The notes under the pieces are model-generated. The model did no database searches, had not been told where the DNA came from, and worked only from the letters and a program-made list of their open reading frames with translations. A stretch of DNA of 64,000 nucleotides from Paenibacillus lupini. GTDB taxonomy: Bacteria; Bacillota; Bacilli; Paenibacillales; Paenibacillaceae. The position numbers and the translations under genes are program-made. Positions 24,624 through 33,476 of the stretch are shown here, piece after piece; within the stretch, counting starts at the first letter, position 1, and every line of letters starts with the position of its first letter. The stretch covers positions 100,547-164,546 of the forward strand of contig NZ_JAASRW010000011.1 in the NCBI RefSeq assembly GCF_011761355.1, given 5' to 3'.

Positions 24624-24998
24624 CTAGTGTTGATCGCGGTCGCGATAATCGCTTCTGCCAGCTTCGTATGGTGTGCTGACTGGAATGAAGAGGTCGATAA
24701 TCCCTATGACAAGAGCGGCGAGAATTGCTCCAAGCCAAGTTACTTCTACCCCTCCGACGATAAATTGTGCAATCCAGATGACGGCTGCGCTGGCGATAAA
24801 GCCAACAATACCGCGTCCAAAAGGTGTAACTTTCTTGCCAAAGATACCTTCGATGATCCAGCCAAGCGCAGCAATAACGAGCGCAAGCAGGAGTGCACTC
24901 CAGAATCCACCGACACTAAACTGTGGAACGATCCAGCCTACAACCATAAGAACAATGGCTGAGACGATAAAACGGACTACATGACCAAGAAAACTCAT
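24624..24998 (-). CDS. Small membrane protein, phage-holin-4_2/YvlD-like
   Basis: A 124-residue protein with four predicted membrane helices. FIVSAIVLMVVGWIVPQFSVGGFWSALLLALVIAALGWII and the repeat of this pattern in the second half (GFIASAAVIWIAQFIVGGVEVTWLGAIL) fit the YvlD-like 'phage holin family 4' group. Despite the name these are chromosomal envelope proteins, often linked to stress responses. The tail after the last helix is charged (YEAGRSDYRDRDQH). ATG 24998 has TGAGGAGG upstream. It is a single-gene unit and there is no phage context. Confidence 0.8.
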   Translation of the reverse strand: MSFLGHVVRFIVSAIVLMVVGWIVPQFSVGGFWSALLLALVIAALGWIIEGIFGKKVTPFGRGIVGFIASAAVIWIAQFIVGGVEVTWLGAILAALVIGIIDLFIPVSTPYEAGRSDYRDRDQH

Positions 24999-25157
24999 AT
25001 CGTTAGCCTCCTCAAGTTAGGTTAGCCTAAGTATGGTGCGCTTCTTTTTCCACTTTTATTATGACCATATTTCGGGGAAACATGTATGAAACAAATGGGG
25101 ATATCGTGCATCCGCTACATTGTTCAGCTATAATAAAAGGGCGAGAGGAGTGTTCAC

Positions 25158-27530
25158 TTGGACAGCAAAATTTTATCCACTTTGGAATTTCATAAAATAA
25201 CTAATAAATTGGTACAGCATGCCTCGACTTCGCTTGGGAAAAGTGAAGCAGAACGCCTTGCTCCCGTCTCCGATTTGGAGGACGTGAAGCTCATGCTGCA
25301 AGCAACCGATGAGTCCTTCAAGGCAGATCGGTTGAAAGGCAATGCACCATTTGGCGGCGTTGTAGATATAAGCGCTTCCCTGCACCGGTCGCGGATCGGC
25401 GGAACGCTGAACCCTGTTGAGCTGCTTGATATTGCAGCAACAGCAAGAGGAGCGCGCCGGGTGAAGAGACATATCGACAACTTGCATGAGGATGATCCAA
25501 TTCCGCTGCTCTTCCAACTGGCTGATCAATTAGCCGAACATAAACCGCTGGAAGACGCAATCTTCGACTGTATTGATGATCAAGGCGAGGTTATGGACAG
25601 CGCAAGCCCGGAGCTTGCTTCCATTCGCCGAGAGCTGCGCAGCGGGGAATCACGTATACGTGAGAAGCTTGAGTCGATGCTTCGCTCCTCCTCGGTACAG
25701 AAGATGCTGCAGGATGCCATCATCACGCTTCGGAATGACCGTTATGTCATTCCGGTCAAACAGGAGTACCGATCGCATTTTGGCGGTATCGTCCATGATC
25801 AGTCGGGCTCAGGGGCTACGCTCTTTATTGAGCCGGAAACGGTCGTAGCGATGAATAACAAGCTGCGTGAGACGAAGGCGGCTGAGCTGCGCGAGATCGA
25901 GAAGATTTTGCAAAAGCTGACTGCAAAAGCTGCAGAGCATGTAGAGGATTTACTCTACAACCAAGAACTGCTTGGCAAGCTGGATTTCGCCTATGCGAAA
26001 GCCCGCCTTGCGCATGAGATGAAAGCCACACTGCCGCGTATGAATGACCGGGGCTTCCTAAAGATTAAGCGTGGGCGTCATCCTTTAATTGCACCCGAGA
26101 AGGTTGTGCCGCTTGATGTTGAGCTTGGCAATCAATTTACAGCCATCATCGTAACTGGTCCAAATACAGGCGGTAAAACGGTATCGCTGAAAACAGTTGG
26201 ACTGCTCAGTCTGATGGCGATGTCCGGTTTGTTTGTTCCTGCGGAAGATGGCAGTCAGCTATGTGTGTTTGACTCGATTTATGCCGATATTGGTGATGAG
26301 CAAAGTATCGAGCAAAGTCTCAGTACATTCTCCAGCCATCTGACCAATATTATTCGCATCCTGAAGTCGATGACGTCGAAGAGTCTCGTACTCCTTGATG
26401 AGCTTGGGGCAGGTACAGACCCTGCCGAAGGCTCGGCACTAGCGATTGCTATTTTGGAACATATCCATAAGCTGGACAGCCGTATTATCGCGACTACCCA
26501 CTATAGTGAATTAAAAGCTTATGCTTATAACCGGAAAGGCGTCATTAACGCCAGCATGGAATTTGATGTTGCTACATTAAGTCCTACTTACCGTCTGCTT
26601 GTTGGCGTGCCGGGCCGAAGTAATGCGTTCGCAATTGCTGAACGGCTTGGTCTAAGCCGAGATATCATCGATCATGCACGAGGTGAAGTCAGCGAAGAAG
26701 ACATGCGTGTTGAGAATATGATCGCCTCCCTTGAAGAGGATCGTCTTAGTGCTGAGTCTGACCGTAATACAGCGGAGTCCATGCGTAAGGAAATGGAAGC
26801 GCAAAGGGCACGTCATGAAGCAGAGCTCGAGCGCTTCGAGGAGCAGCGGGATAAGATGCTTCAAAAAGCTCAGGAGGAAGCACATGAAGCTGTCGCAAAG
26901 GCAAGACGAGAAGCAGATCAGATCATTTCGGATCTGCGCAAGCTTGCGCTTGAAGAAGGTGCATCTGTCAAGGAGCATAAGCTGATCGAAGCGAAGCGGA
27001 AGCTGGAAGAAGCGGCGCCAGAGCTTACGTCGAAGAAGAAGCGTCCTGCAGGCGGCGGAGCTAAGAAACCCGCGAAGATTGGAGCGGGAGACGAGGTCAT
27101 GGTCTACAGTCTCAATCAGAAAGGCACAGTTGTTGAGATCGGCGGCTCGGATGCTACGGTCCAGCTTGGCATTATGAAGATGAAGGTTGCGCTTGATGAT
27201 TTGGAATTGATCAAGACAGTAGCGCAGGTTAACAAGCAGCAACAGCCGAAGCAAACGGCAAGCCTCAAGCGTTCCAAAGACGACAATCTGCGAATGGAGC
27301 TTGATCTTCGTGGAGCAAATCTGGAAGAAGCGATTATCGAGGTTGACCGTTTCCTGGACGAAACGTATTTAGGCGGTCTTGGCCAAGTGTACATTATTCA
27401 TGGAATCGGGACTGGTGTGCTTCGCACTGGTGTACAGCAATATTTGCGCAGACATAGCCTTGTGAAGAGTTACCGGCTTGGACAATACGGTGAAGGCGGC
27501 GCAGGAGTAACAGTGGCGGAGCTGAAATAG
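25158..27530 (+). CDS. mutS2: Endonuclease MutS2
   Basis: A 790-residue MutS2, an ATPase with a C-terminal Smr nuclease domain that acts on branched DNA and on collided ribosomes in Bacillus. The MutS core has Walker A GPNTGGKT, Walker B LVLLDELGAGTDPAEG and the switch His in ATTHYSELK. A long coiled coil (residues about 515-640) and a KOW-like linker follow, then Smr: LDLRGANLEEAI and HGIGTGVLRTGV. TTG 25158 is the start, with GAGAGGAG 7 bases upstream. Gene order with the DUF350 gene downstream is as in Bacillus (mutSB-yshE). Confidence 0.96.
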   Translation: MDSKILSTLEFHKITNKLVQHASTSLGKSEAERLAPVSDLEDVKLMLQATDESFKADRLKGNAPFGGVVDISASLHRSRIGGTLNPVELLDIAATARGARRVKRHIDNLHEDDPIPLLFQLADQLAEHKPLEDAIFDCIDDQGEVMDSASPELASIRRELRSGESRIREKLESMLRSSSVQKMLQDAIITLRNDRYVIPVKQEYRSHFGGIVHDQSGSGATLFIEPETVVAMNNKLRETKAAELREIEKILQKLTAKAAEHVEDLLYNQELLGKLDFAYAKARLAHEMKATLPRMNDRGFLKIKRGRHPLIAPEKVVPLDVELGNQFTAIIVTGPNTGGKTVSLKTVGLLSLMAMSGLFVPAEDGSQLCVFDSIYADIGDEQSIEQSLSTFSSHLTNIIRILKSMTSKSLVLLDELGAGTDPAEGSALAIAILEHIHKLDSRIIATTHYSELKAYAYNRKGVINASMEFDVATLSPTYRLLVGVPGRSNAFAIAERLGLSRDIIDHARGEVSEEDMRVENMIASLEEDRLSAESDRNTAESMRKEMEAQRARHEAELERFEEQRDKMLQKAQEEAHEAVAKARREADQIISDLRKLALEEGASVKEHKLIEAKRKLEEAAPELTSKKKRPAGGGAKKPAKIGAGDEVMVYSLNQKGTVVEIGGSDATVQLGIMKMKVALDDLELIKTVAQVNKQQQPKQTASLKRSKDDNLRMELDLRGANLEEAIIEVDRFLDETYLGGLGQVYIIHGIGTGVLRTGVQQYLRRHSLVKSYRLGQYGEGGAGVTVAELK

Positions 27531-27579
27531 CTTCGCCGATCCGCCTGCAGGAAGGTAGCAAGCCATAGGAGTGATAAGG

Positions 27580-28002
27580 ATGGGTACGGAAGTCGATCGT
27601 TTGCTTAGCAATTCGTATGCGGCATCACTCGTTTATGTATCGCTGGTCGTGTTGTCGCTTATCGTCTTTTTATCCGTGTTTGAGCTGGTGACCCGTTATA
27701 ACTGCTGGAAGGAAATCAAGAACGGCAATATGTCGGTCGCAATGGCTACAAGCGGGAAAATATTTGGGATATGCAATATATTCAGATTTTCAATAGAAGC
27801 TAATGTTTCGGTGTATGAAAGTCTGATCTGGGGCTTATTCGGCTTTATTATCTTACTTGCTGCTTATTTTTTATTTGAATTTCTAACACCGGTATTTCGT
27901 ATAGATGACGAAATAGCGAAGGATAACCGGGCTGTAGGATTTATCGCAATGGTTATTTCGATTTCTTTGTCCTATGTTATTGGAGCAACGGTTATTTTGT
28001 AA
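27580..28002 (+). CDS. DUF350 membrane protein (YshE-like)
   Basis: A 140-residue protein with four predicted membrane helices in two similar pairs (LVYVSLVVLSLIVFLSVFELVTRYNCWKEI and a second pair after residue 75), the DUF350 pattern. ATG 27580 is preferred over GTG 27571, as GGAGTGAT precedes it. It follows mutS2 by 49 bases, the same neighbour as yshE in Bacillus. Function is unknown in the family. Confidence 0.8.
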   Translation: MGTEVDRLLSNSYAASLVYVSLVVLSLIVFLSVFELVTRYNCWKEIKNGNMSVAMATSGKIFGICNIFRFSIEANVSVYESLIWGLFGFIILLAAYFLFEFLTPVFRIDDEIAKDNRAVGFIAMVISISLSYVIGATVIL

Positions 28003-28042
28003 GTGGCATATGCACTTACGCTTTCGAAGTAGGAGGGCAAGC

Positions 28043-28123
28043 ATGAAATACTTGTGGGGGATTTTACTCGCGATTGCTATTATATTTTTTGGTCTTGGTG
28101 TTATTTATATGATGAACAATTAA
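28043..28123 (+). CDS. Single-span membrane microprotein, 26 aa
   Basis: ATG 28043 follows AGGAGGGCAAGC and opens 26 codons: MKYLWGILLAIAIIFFGLGV then IYMMNN. It is one hydrophobic helix with a single Lys near the N-terminus. It lies between the DUF350 and zinc-ribbon genes with short gaps, so cotranscription is likely. A partner for a membrane neighbour is the usual role for such peptides. Confidence 0.6.
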   Translation: MKYLWGILLAIAIIFFGLGVIYMMNN

Positions 28124-28143
28124 GCTGTGGAGGTTATTAAGGA

Positions 28144-28659
28144 ATGGAAGAGCAAAACATTTGTCCGTGGTGTTATACAGAAATCGTCTGGGACGAGGAG
28201 ATTGGGCCGGAGAAACATTGCCCACACTGCGAGAACGAGCTTAGCGGCTACCGCACGATGCAATTTGGAATTGATCGTCCTGATGACGACAATGAAGAAA
28301 GCTGGGAAGACGAAGAAGAAGTACAGGAGCAAGCTGATTCCGGTGATAAAGAAGATGATTCCAATGGGGGCTTCCGTCAAGTGAATCTCTCGTGGCTTGC
28401 TGCGGAAGAGACAATCCGTCAAATTACGGACAGTCAGGATGAAGCACCAGAATGTCCGACATGCCGCGAGTATATGCTGGAGGCTGGCAAGCAAAGCATT
28501 TCGCTGCAGCCGACTGTTCACACCGTGACAGGAAGAGCTGTTGTTCATTCGCCGGTTGAGACGGTAACCTATATTTGTCCGTCTTGCTTCCAAGTTTCAT
28601 TGATTCTCAGCCCTGAAGCTCGCGATCAGATGCTTGCTTTGCTTGCGCCTAAGGAATAA
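28144..28659 (+). CDS. Zinc-ribbon protein of unknown function
   Basis: A 171-residue acidic soluble protein with two pairs of Cys motifs. CPWC and CPHC are near the N-terminus (residues about 7-30), and CPTC and CPSC are in the C-terminal half, with an acidic Asp/Glu-rich linker between. Each half can form a zinc ribbon. VTYICPSCFQVSLIL resembles zinc knuckles in nucleic-acid or ribosome-associated proteins. ATG 28144 has GGAGG 11 bases upstream. It is the last gene of the mutS2 run; no terminator was recognised. Confidence 0.75.
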   Translation: MEEQNICPWCYTEIVWDEEIGPEKHCPHCENELSGYRTMQFGIDRPDDDNEESWEDEEEVQEQADSGDKEDDSNGGFRQVNLSWLAAEETIRQITDSQDEAPECPTCREYMLEAGKQSISLQPTVHTVTGRAVVHSPVETVTYICPSCFQVSLILSPEARDQMLALLAPKE

Positions 28660-28712
28660 TTAGCTTGATCTGGTAAAGAGAGGACGGCATGACCCCTGCT
28701 CTTTTGGGAAAT

Positions 28713-28738
28713 CTAACAGTGGATAACCATTGTTAGGT
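28713..28738. repeat. Short hairpin in the gap before the MFS gene
   Basis: CTAACAGTGG and CCATTGTTAG pair with one mismatch around a short ATAA loop. No T-run follows. Purpose is unknown. Confidence 0.35.
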
Positions 28739-28817
28739 GATCCTTACGAACAAAGAATGACCACAAACAGCCTAGATAAGGCCTAGCGTGTGGCAATTCT
28801 TTTTAGGAGGAATCGGA

Positions 28818-30101
28818 TTGAAGCAGAGTCATCATGGCGTTAAGACCGGCGGGCGTCTGAGCGGCGTAGGCCGAAGCGTCACAGGTTCACGCCAAGGCGG
28901 GGCACTGGGGTCGCAGGCGATTTTGCTGCTTGCTGTTCAAGGCTTGTTTGGCATCGCAAGTGCGCTGTCTGGAACGTTCATACCGGTCTATCTCTGGAAA
29001 GCAAGCCAGTCCTTTATGCTGATCGGTTGGTATACGCTTGGACAATATGTGACAAGTGGTATCGTCTTTTGGCTGGCGGGCAAATGGGTGAAGGAACATC
29101 ATAAGATGTACAGCCTCCGTCTTGGCATCGTGCTGTCGGGGGCGTTTTATTTTACAGTACTCCTGTTAGGTCAGCAGGCCAAAGTTTACAGTGTTCCGCT
29201 TGGCATGTTAAGCGGTATGGCTCTTGGTTTTTATTGGATGGCTTATAATGTAGTTTATTTCGAAATTACGGAGCCGGATAATAGGGACCGTTTCAACGGA
29301 ATTGCCGGTATACTCGGCGCTTTGTCCGGTATTATCGCCCCATGGGTGTCTGGATACTTAATTACGTCTCTTCAAGGTGAGAGCGGCTATAAGCTTATTT
29401 TCACCATATCGCTTGTTGTCTTCGGATTAAGCGTGGTTGGAAGCTTCTGGCTTACCGATCGAGGAGTACAAGGCGAGAAGTACAAATGGACGCTCGGCAT
29501 TGATCAATTGAAAGAGAAAGGTAATCCATGGCGAAGAATGTTCGGAGCTATAGTGACGCAGGGTGTTCGCGAGGGTGTATTTATGTTCCTTATCGGGCTG
29601 GTTATTTACATTGCGACTAAAAACGAAGGCAAGCTGGGTAATTTCTCGCTTGTTACCTCTCTGGTTGCATTGATTAGCTTCTGGTTTGTAGGAAAACGCC
29701 TCAAAGCAAGCAATCGAAAAATCGCGATGCTGATTGGTACGATTATGATTGGACTGATCGTTCTCCCGTTGTTCATGAAAGTGAACTATAGTACTCTGCT
29801 TATCTTTGGTATCGGCACCTCGTTGTTTATACCGCTGTACATTATTCCGATGACATCACGGGTCTTCGACCTGATCGGCGATTCCGAGGAAAGCGCCAAG
29901 AACCGCGAGGAGCTGATCGTCCTCCGCGAAGCCGGCTTAATTATCGGCCGTGTCATCGGCCTAGCCGCTTATCTGATCGTCTTATCCCAGACGCAGACAC
30001 CAGCGGCAATCGTTACCCTTATGTTCTGTGTTGGTATCGTTCCCATCGCCGGATGGTTCTTCATCCGTCCCTTCTTATCTGCCAACAATAAATTTCGTTA
30101 A
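28818..30101 (+). CDS. MFS transporter (YqgE-like)
   Basis: A 427-residue membrane protein with about 11-12 helices after a basic, Gly/Ser-rich cytoplasmic N-terminus (MKQSHHGVKTGGRLSG...). GKWVKEHHKMYSLRLG is in the place of the MFS loop 2-3 motif, and the whole resembles the YqgE-type MFS proteins of Bacillus. TTG 28818 is chosen because TAGGAGG lies 8 bases upstream; the ATG at 28788 has none. Substrate is unknown. Its stop is 17 bases before a nested palindrome. Confidence 0.78.
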   Translation: MKQSHHGVKTGGRLSGVGRSVTGSRQGGALGSQAILLLAVQGLFGIASALSGTFIPVYLWKASQSFMLIGWYTLGQYVTSGIVFWLAGKWVKEHHKMYSLRLGIVLSGAFYFTVLLLGQQAKVYSVPLGMLSGMALGFYWMAYNVVYFEITEPDNRDRFNGIAGILGALSGIIAPWVSGYLITSLQGESGYKLIFTISLVVFGLSVVGSFWLTDRGVQGEKYKWTLGIDQLKEKGNPWRRMFGAIVTQGVREGVFMFLIGLVIYIATKNEGKLGNFSLVTSLVALISFWFVGKRLKASNRKIAMLIGTIMIGLIVLPLFMKVNYSTLLIFGIGTSLFIPLYIIPMTSRVFDLIGDSEESAKNREELIVLREAGLIIGRVIGLAAYLIVLSQTQTPAAIVTLMFCVGIVPIAGWFFIRPFLSANNKFR

Positions 30102-30117
30102 TAATTTTTGAACGCTA

Positions 30118-30274
30118 TTCAAATCGAAGCGCGCAAAGCGAAACTATTAGGAATGAGAAACGAAGTGTTCGCCTTTGTCCCGAATTTCAACCGCAATGCG
30201 GTTAGAATTGAAGAAATTCGGGACAACAGCGATCGAATCCTAATAGTTTTGTGTAGCTCGCCTCACGATTTGAA
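30118..30274 (+). repeat. Nested palindrome, family copy 2
   Basis: Three nested stems: 30118-30126/30266-30274 (TTCAAATCG), 30141-30152/30238-30249 (AAACTATTAGGA) and 30176-30188/30213-30225 (TGTCCCGAATTTC), plus a small apical CCGC/GCGG stem. Internal-loop bases between the last two stems read GAAACGAAGTGTTCGCC on the left and ACAGCGATCGAA on the right, as in the other copies. Confidence 0.8.
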
Positions 30275-30288
30275 CTAAAGGAGAACTT

Positions 30289-31206
30289 ATGCCACGAATT
30301 GTTCATTCCATCACCGACCTCATCGGCGATACGCCTGTCATTAAGCTCAATCGGCTTGTAGAAGCGGGAAGCGCAGACGTATGCGTCAAGCTTGAGCGGT
30401 TTAATCCAAGTGGCAGCGTGAAGGATCGCGCTGCATCAGCACTTATCCATGCAGCTGAACAAGGCGGACAGATTAAGCCAGGCAGCACCATCATCGAGCC
30501 GACCAGCGGTAATACTGGTATTGGGCTTGCGATGAACGCGGCTGCTAAGGGCTATAAATTGATTCTTATCATGCCGGACAATATGTCGGCAGAACGAATC
30601 AAGCTGCTTCAGGCTTATGGGGCAGACGTTGTATTGACGCCTGCTGCCGAGAGAATGCCTGGTGCTATCCGTAAAGCATTAGAGCTGCAAGCACAAATTC
30701 CCGGCAGCTTTATCCCGAATCAATTCGAGAACCATGCTAACCCGGATATCCATCGTACAACTACAGCAGTAGAGATTTTACGGCAAACCGAAGAACAGCT
30801 GGATGCCTTTATTGCTACGGCTGGAACTGGGGGTACTGTTACAGGAACTGGCGAGACGCTTAAAGCGGCCCTTCCTAATTTACATATCGCGGTTGTTGAG
30901 CCTGCCGGTTCACCTGTCTTGTCAGGTGGTAAGCCGGGGCCTCATAAACTAGTTGGAACGAGTCCTGGATTTGTACCGGCGATTCTAAATACGAATGTGT
31001 ATGATGAAATTATTCAGGTATCCGATGAGGATGCGCTTCAAACCATGCGAAGCCTGGCTCGTCTGGAAGGACTCTTACTTGGACCGTCATCCGGTGCTTC
31101 CGTATGGGCGGCCATGCAGGTTGCGAAGAGACTTGGTCCGGGCAAGCGAGTATTGTGTATTGCTCCCGATACAGGTGAACGTTATTTGAGTATGGATATA
31201 TTCTAA
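30289..31206 (+). CDS. cysK: Cysteine synthase
   Basis: A 305-residue O-acetylserine sulfhydrylase, the PLP enzyme that makes cysteine from O-acetylserine and sulfide. PLP Lys45 lies in NPSGSVKDRAA; TSGNTGIGLA is the substrate loop. ATAGTGGTVTGTG is the phosphate cradle and GPSSGAS the late Ser loop. Length is usual. ATG 30289 has AAAGGAG 6 bases upstream. A bidirectional terminator at 31218 follows. CysK and CysM forms cannot be fully separated by eye; the PSGSVKDR and GP(S)SGA patterns fit CysK. Confidence 0.93.
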   Translation: MPRIVHSITDLIGDTPVIKLNRLVEAGSADVCVKLERFNPSGSVKDRAASALIHAAEQGGQIKPGSTIIEPTSGNTGIGLAMNAAAKGYKLILIMPDNMSAERIKLLQAYGADVVLTPAAERMPGAIRKALELQAQIPGSFIPNQFENHANPDIHRTTTAVEILRQTEEQLDAFIATAGTGGTVTGTGETLKAALPNLHIAVVEPAGSPVLSGGKPGPHKLVGTSPGFVPAILNTNVYDEIIQVSDEDALQTMRSLARLEGLLLGPSSGASVWAAMQVAKRLGPGKRVLCIAPDTGERYLSMDIF

Positions 31207-31217
31207 GAAGAAACGAG

Positions 31218-31249
31218 GCCCTTAAAGCTTATTTCCAAGCTTTAAGGGC
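31218..31249. terminator. Bidirectional terminator between cysK and cotH
   Basis: GCCCTTAAAGCTT and AAGCTTTAAGGGC are perfect arms around a 6-base loop. The right part overlaps the cotH stop region. Confidence 0.85.
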
Positions 31250-32293
31250 TTCTTTTATTAAACCTCGCCGTTCGCGTACATAATCAAGAATAAAGGAAGG
31301 CTCATCGAGATACGTATCAAAGCTGCTTTTCCTCGTAAAATCTTCCCGAATCGCAGGTGTAATCTCCTTGTACATTCGGTTAATGATGGGATCGATCCGT
31401 TCGACAGTAAAGGCTGTTCTTAATAAGTTCAGCAGGATCGCACGATATTTCTGCCGGCAGGAGGCAAAGGTAAACAGCTTGCCGGTTAATTGATTGTAGC
31501 CCTGTAAACGTACCAAATCACTGCCGCAAGGCCTTCCGTAGCAGTTCCTTCCCCAGGTTCCTTCGTAATCCCAAGGAATAATACGGTATTTGCGGCTGTT
31601 CTTATGTTCGTATAAGGCATAGTTCTGATCGAACCCATCATAGTTGCCGGTAAGAACAGCTCCTGCCAGCCACAATAAATACTGGTTAATATCCAGCCGT
31701 TTGGCGGTGTATACGTTTAGTTGTTTGCTTGTCATAGTATTAATATTGCGAATGAATCGGACCAGACGATATTTGGTATTTGTTTCTCCCTTAACGATTT
31801 CATACCCTTCAAATAAGGAGTTCTTCTTCTGATTAGAGTTCTGATCGATAAGGCTGAAATCCGCACTGTCATTGACGGCATAAATAATGGAGTTATAGCC
31901 TATTCCTCTTTTTTTGAAAAATCGCTGATCAACCGCCTCGATTTCTAAGTATACCCCTTGCGGATAACCGTTAATTTCGACGGATATATGCGTTGTTTCC
32001 GGAGAGGGCACGCCAATGGTATTAAAGAATGTAAAAGATAACGCATTGCGGATCATGGAAGGATCATCAAACTCTGCATTCCAGTGCAGTGTTTTTCCTC
32101 CATCTAATCTGACCTCGAAGGATTTCTTGTTGTAATTACGCGTATGACCGCCTCGAATGCCGAATGTCGCTGTATAAAGTTTCCCATCTAATTCGATATG
32201 AATCGGCTTGAAGGATTTACTCCAAGGGTTATTTTTTAGCTCCTTTAGATCATCCTCGTCAATCTCGATTTTACGAATAGGCAGCGTTGCCAC
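31229..32293 (-). CDS. cotH: CotH-type spore coat protein kinase
   Basis: A 354-residue CotH-family protein. CotH is an atypical secretory-kinase-fold enzyme that phosphorylates coat proteins CotB and CotG in Bacillus. Visible blocks are GIRGGHTRNYNKKSFEVRLDG, GVYLEIEAVDQRFFKKR, LAGAVLTGNYDGFDQNYALYEH and RIIPWDYEGTWGRN. In these, the Asp residues of NYDGFDQN and IPWDYEGT fit catalytic and metal-binding roles. GTG 32293 is chosen: AAGGGG ends 9 bases upstream, while GTG 32302 touches it. It is divergent from a CotB-like gene, the same pairing as in Bacillus. Confidence 0.9.
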   Translation of the reverse strand: MATLPIRKIEIDEDDLKELKNNPWSKSFKPIHIELDGKLYTATFGIRGGHTRNYNKKSFEVRLDGGKTLHWNAEFDDPSMIRNALSFTFFNTIGVPSPETTHISVEINGYPQGVYLEIEAVDQRFFKKRGIGYNSIIYAVNDSADFSLIDQNSNQKKNSLFEGYEIVKGETNTKYRLVRFIRNINTMTSKQLNVYTAKRLDINQYLLWLAGAVLTGNYDGFDQNYALYEHKNSRKYRIIPWDYEGTWGRNCYGRPCGSDLVRLQGYNQLTGKLFTFASCRQKYRAILLNLLRTAFTVERIDPIINRMYKEITPAIREDFTRKSSFDTYLDEPSFILDYVRERRGLIKEALKAWK

Positions 32294-32610
32294 GGGCTTC
32301 ACCCCTTAGACCGAAGTCAAAGCCTATCGTGGCTGATAGGCTTTTGTGCTTATTTACCCTATTCGGGTATCGGGGCAAGTGACACCATTTACGTCATTAT
32401 TTTGATTATTTGTACCTTTTGTCCAGATAAATGGTTACTAATCTAGTACCTCTCATATACGGGTTACATATAAATATATTACAAACCGACACCAATGGTA
32501 GATGACTAGAAAGCAAACAACAGCAAGATCAGCCTATTAGTGGCAAAAGGTCAATTGGATGGTACGGTTGTAAATCTATTAATGCGAGAATCATCGGAGG
32601 GATTTAGCAC
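32294..32610. other. Divergent gap between cotH and the CotB-like gene
   Basis: 317 AT-rich bases that must hold both promoters. A hairpin AAAGCCTATC/GATAGGCTTT lies at 32319-32345, in the cotH leader. No sigma-A promoter of good quality was seen, in keeping with mother-cell sigma factors, whose loose motifs I could not place with confidence. Confidence 0.4.
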
Positions 32611-33399
32611 ATGTATGATTGCAATCACTGGCAAGGACAACAATGCCACAAGAGTCACAAAAGTCACAAAAGCCATGTCAGCCCGGGAACAACAACACCA
32701 ACAAACGGCGGCGACACTCAAATCAGAAACCTGGTAGGCGAGTTGGTGAAAATTAACCGTGGCGGTCCAGAATCTTTGATCGGAAGACTGCTAGCCGTAA
32801 AAAGCGATTACCTGGTGCTTTCGACAAAAGAAGGAGTCGTATACGTTGACCTTAGCCATGTCAAAAGCGTAACTGGGCTTGCAGATGGTGGCAAAAGCGC
32901 AGGCGGCAGAAGCGGCGGTAGTCATAACACTGATTTCATCAAGGCCGATAACTTTAAAGGCGTAGTCAAAGCCTTACAAAAAGAATTCGTGCAAATTAAC
33001 TGGGGCGGACCGGAGAAAGTGGAAGGCTTCCTTGCTGAAGTACAAGGCAATACAGCATTATTGGTTGTAAAAAATGAAGTGGTATATATCCTCATTGATC
33101 ATATCAAAACAATCAAAAAACTTAGCTTCAACAAATCAAATGGCAACAAATCCGGAGGAAACAACAACAACAATCAATCCGGCGGTAACAAAAACAACAA
33201 CAACAAATCCGGCAATCAAGGACAATCCGGAAACAAATCGGGCAACAAATCGGGCAACAAATCGGGCAACAAATCAGGTGCACAAGCACAAGGTCAATCC
33301 GGCAACAAAACAGGCAATAGAACAGCAGCTCAAACACAATCCACTGGCAATAAATCGAATAAAAAATCTGGAGGCGGCAATCGCTCGAAAAAAGGCTAA
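32611..33399 (+). CDS. cotB: CotB-like spore coat protein with Ser/Gly/Asn/Lys repeat tail
   Basis: A 262-residue coat protein. Two copies of the CotB beta-barrel unit are clear: VKINRGGPESLIGRLLAVKS near residue 48 and VQINWGGPEKVEGFLAEVQG near 128. Bacillus CotB has the same YRGGPESKKGKLTAVKSDY wording. A low-complexity tail (about residues 175-262) follows, built from SGNK repeats. In Bacillus the Ser-rich tail of CotB is phosphorylated by CotH, and this gene faces cotH. The N-terminus has HKSHKSHKSH. ATG 32611 has GGAGGG 8 bases upstream. DNA of the SGNK tract (33226-33285) is a simple tandem repeat. Confidence 0.83.
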   Translation: MYDCNHWQGQQCHKSHKSHKSHVSPGTTTPTNGGDTQIRNLVGELVKINRGGPESLIGRLLAVKSDYLVLSTKEGVVYVDLSHVKSVTGLADGGKSAGGRSGGSHNTDFIKADNFKGVVKALQKEFVQINWGGPEKVEGFLAEVQGNTALLVVKNEVVYILIDHIKTIKKLSFNKSNGNKSGGNNNNNQSGGNKNNNNKSGNQGQSGNKSGNKSGNKSGNKSGAQAQGQSGNKTGNRTAAQTQSTGNKSNKKSGGGNRSKKG

Positions 33400-33407
33400 T
33401 CGGTTGA

Positions 33408-33442
33408 TGGTGCCAGGCATGAATACCTGTGCCTGGCATCAC
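33408..33442 (+). repeat. Hairpin between the two CotB-like genes
   Basis: GGTGCCAGGCA pairs with TGCCTGGCATCACC with a bulge. No T-run follows, so it may be a processing or attenuation hairpin rather than a terminator. Confidence 0.4.
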
Positions 33443-33476
33443 CTTCAGGTTTGCTTTTGAAAAGGAGGTCGAGCAA

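Noticed and set aside
24540..24962. 140-codon plus-strand frame
   Set aside because: Antisense to the holin-family membrane gene, which has a clear ribosome site, helices and terminator.
24624..24998. Phage holin
   Set aside because: The family name is historical; YvlD-like proteins are chromosomal and no lysis genes are near.
32540..32737. 65-codon frame before the CotB-like gene
   Set aside because: It overlaps the start of the better supported gene in another frame and has no ribosome site.
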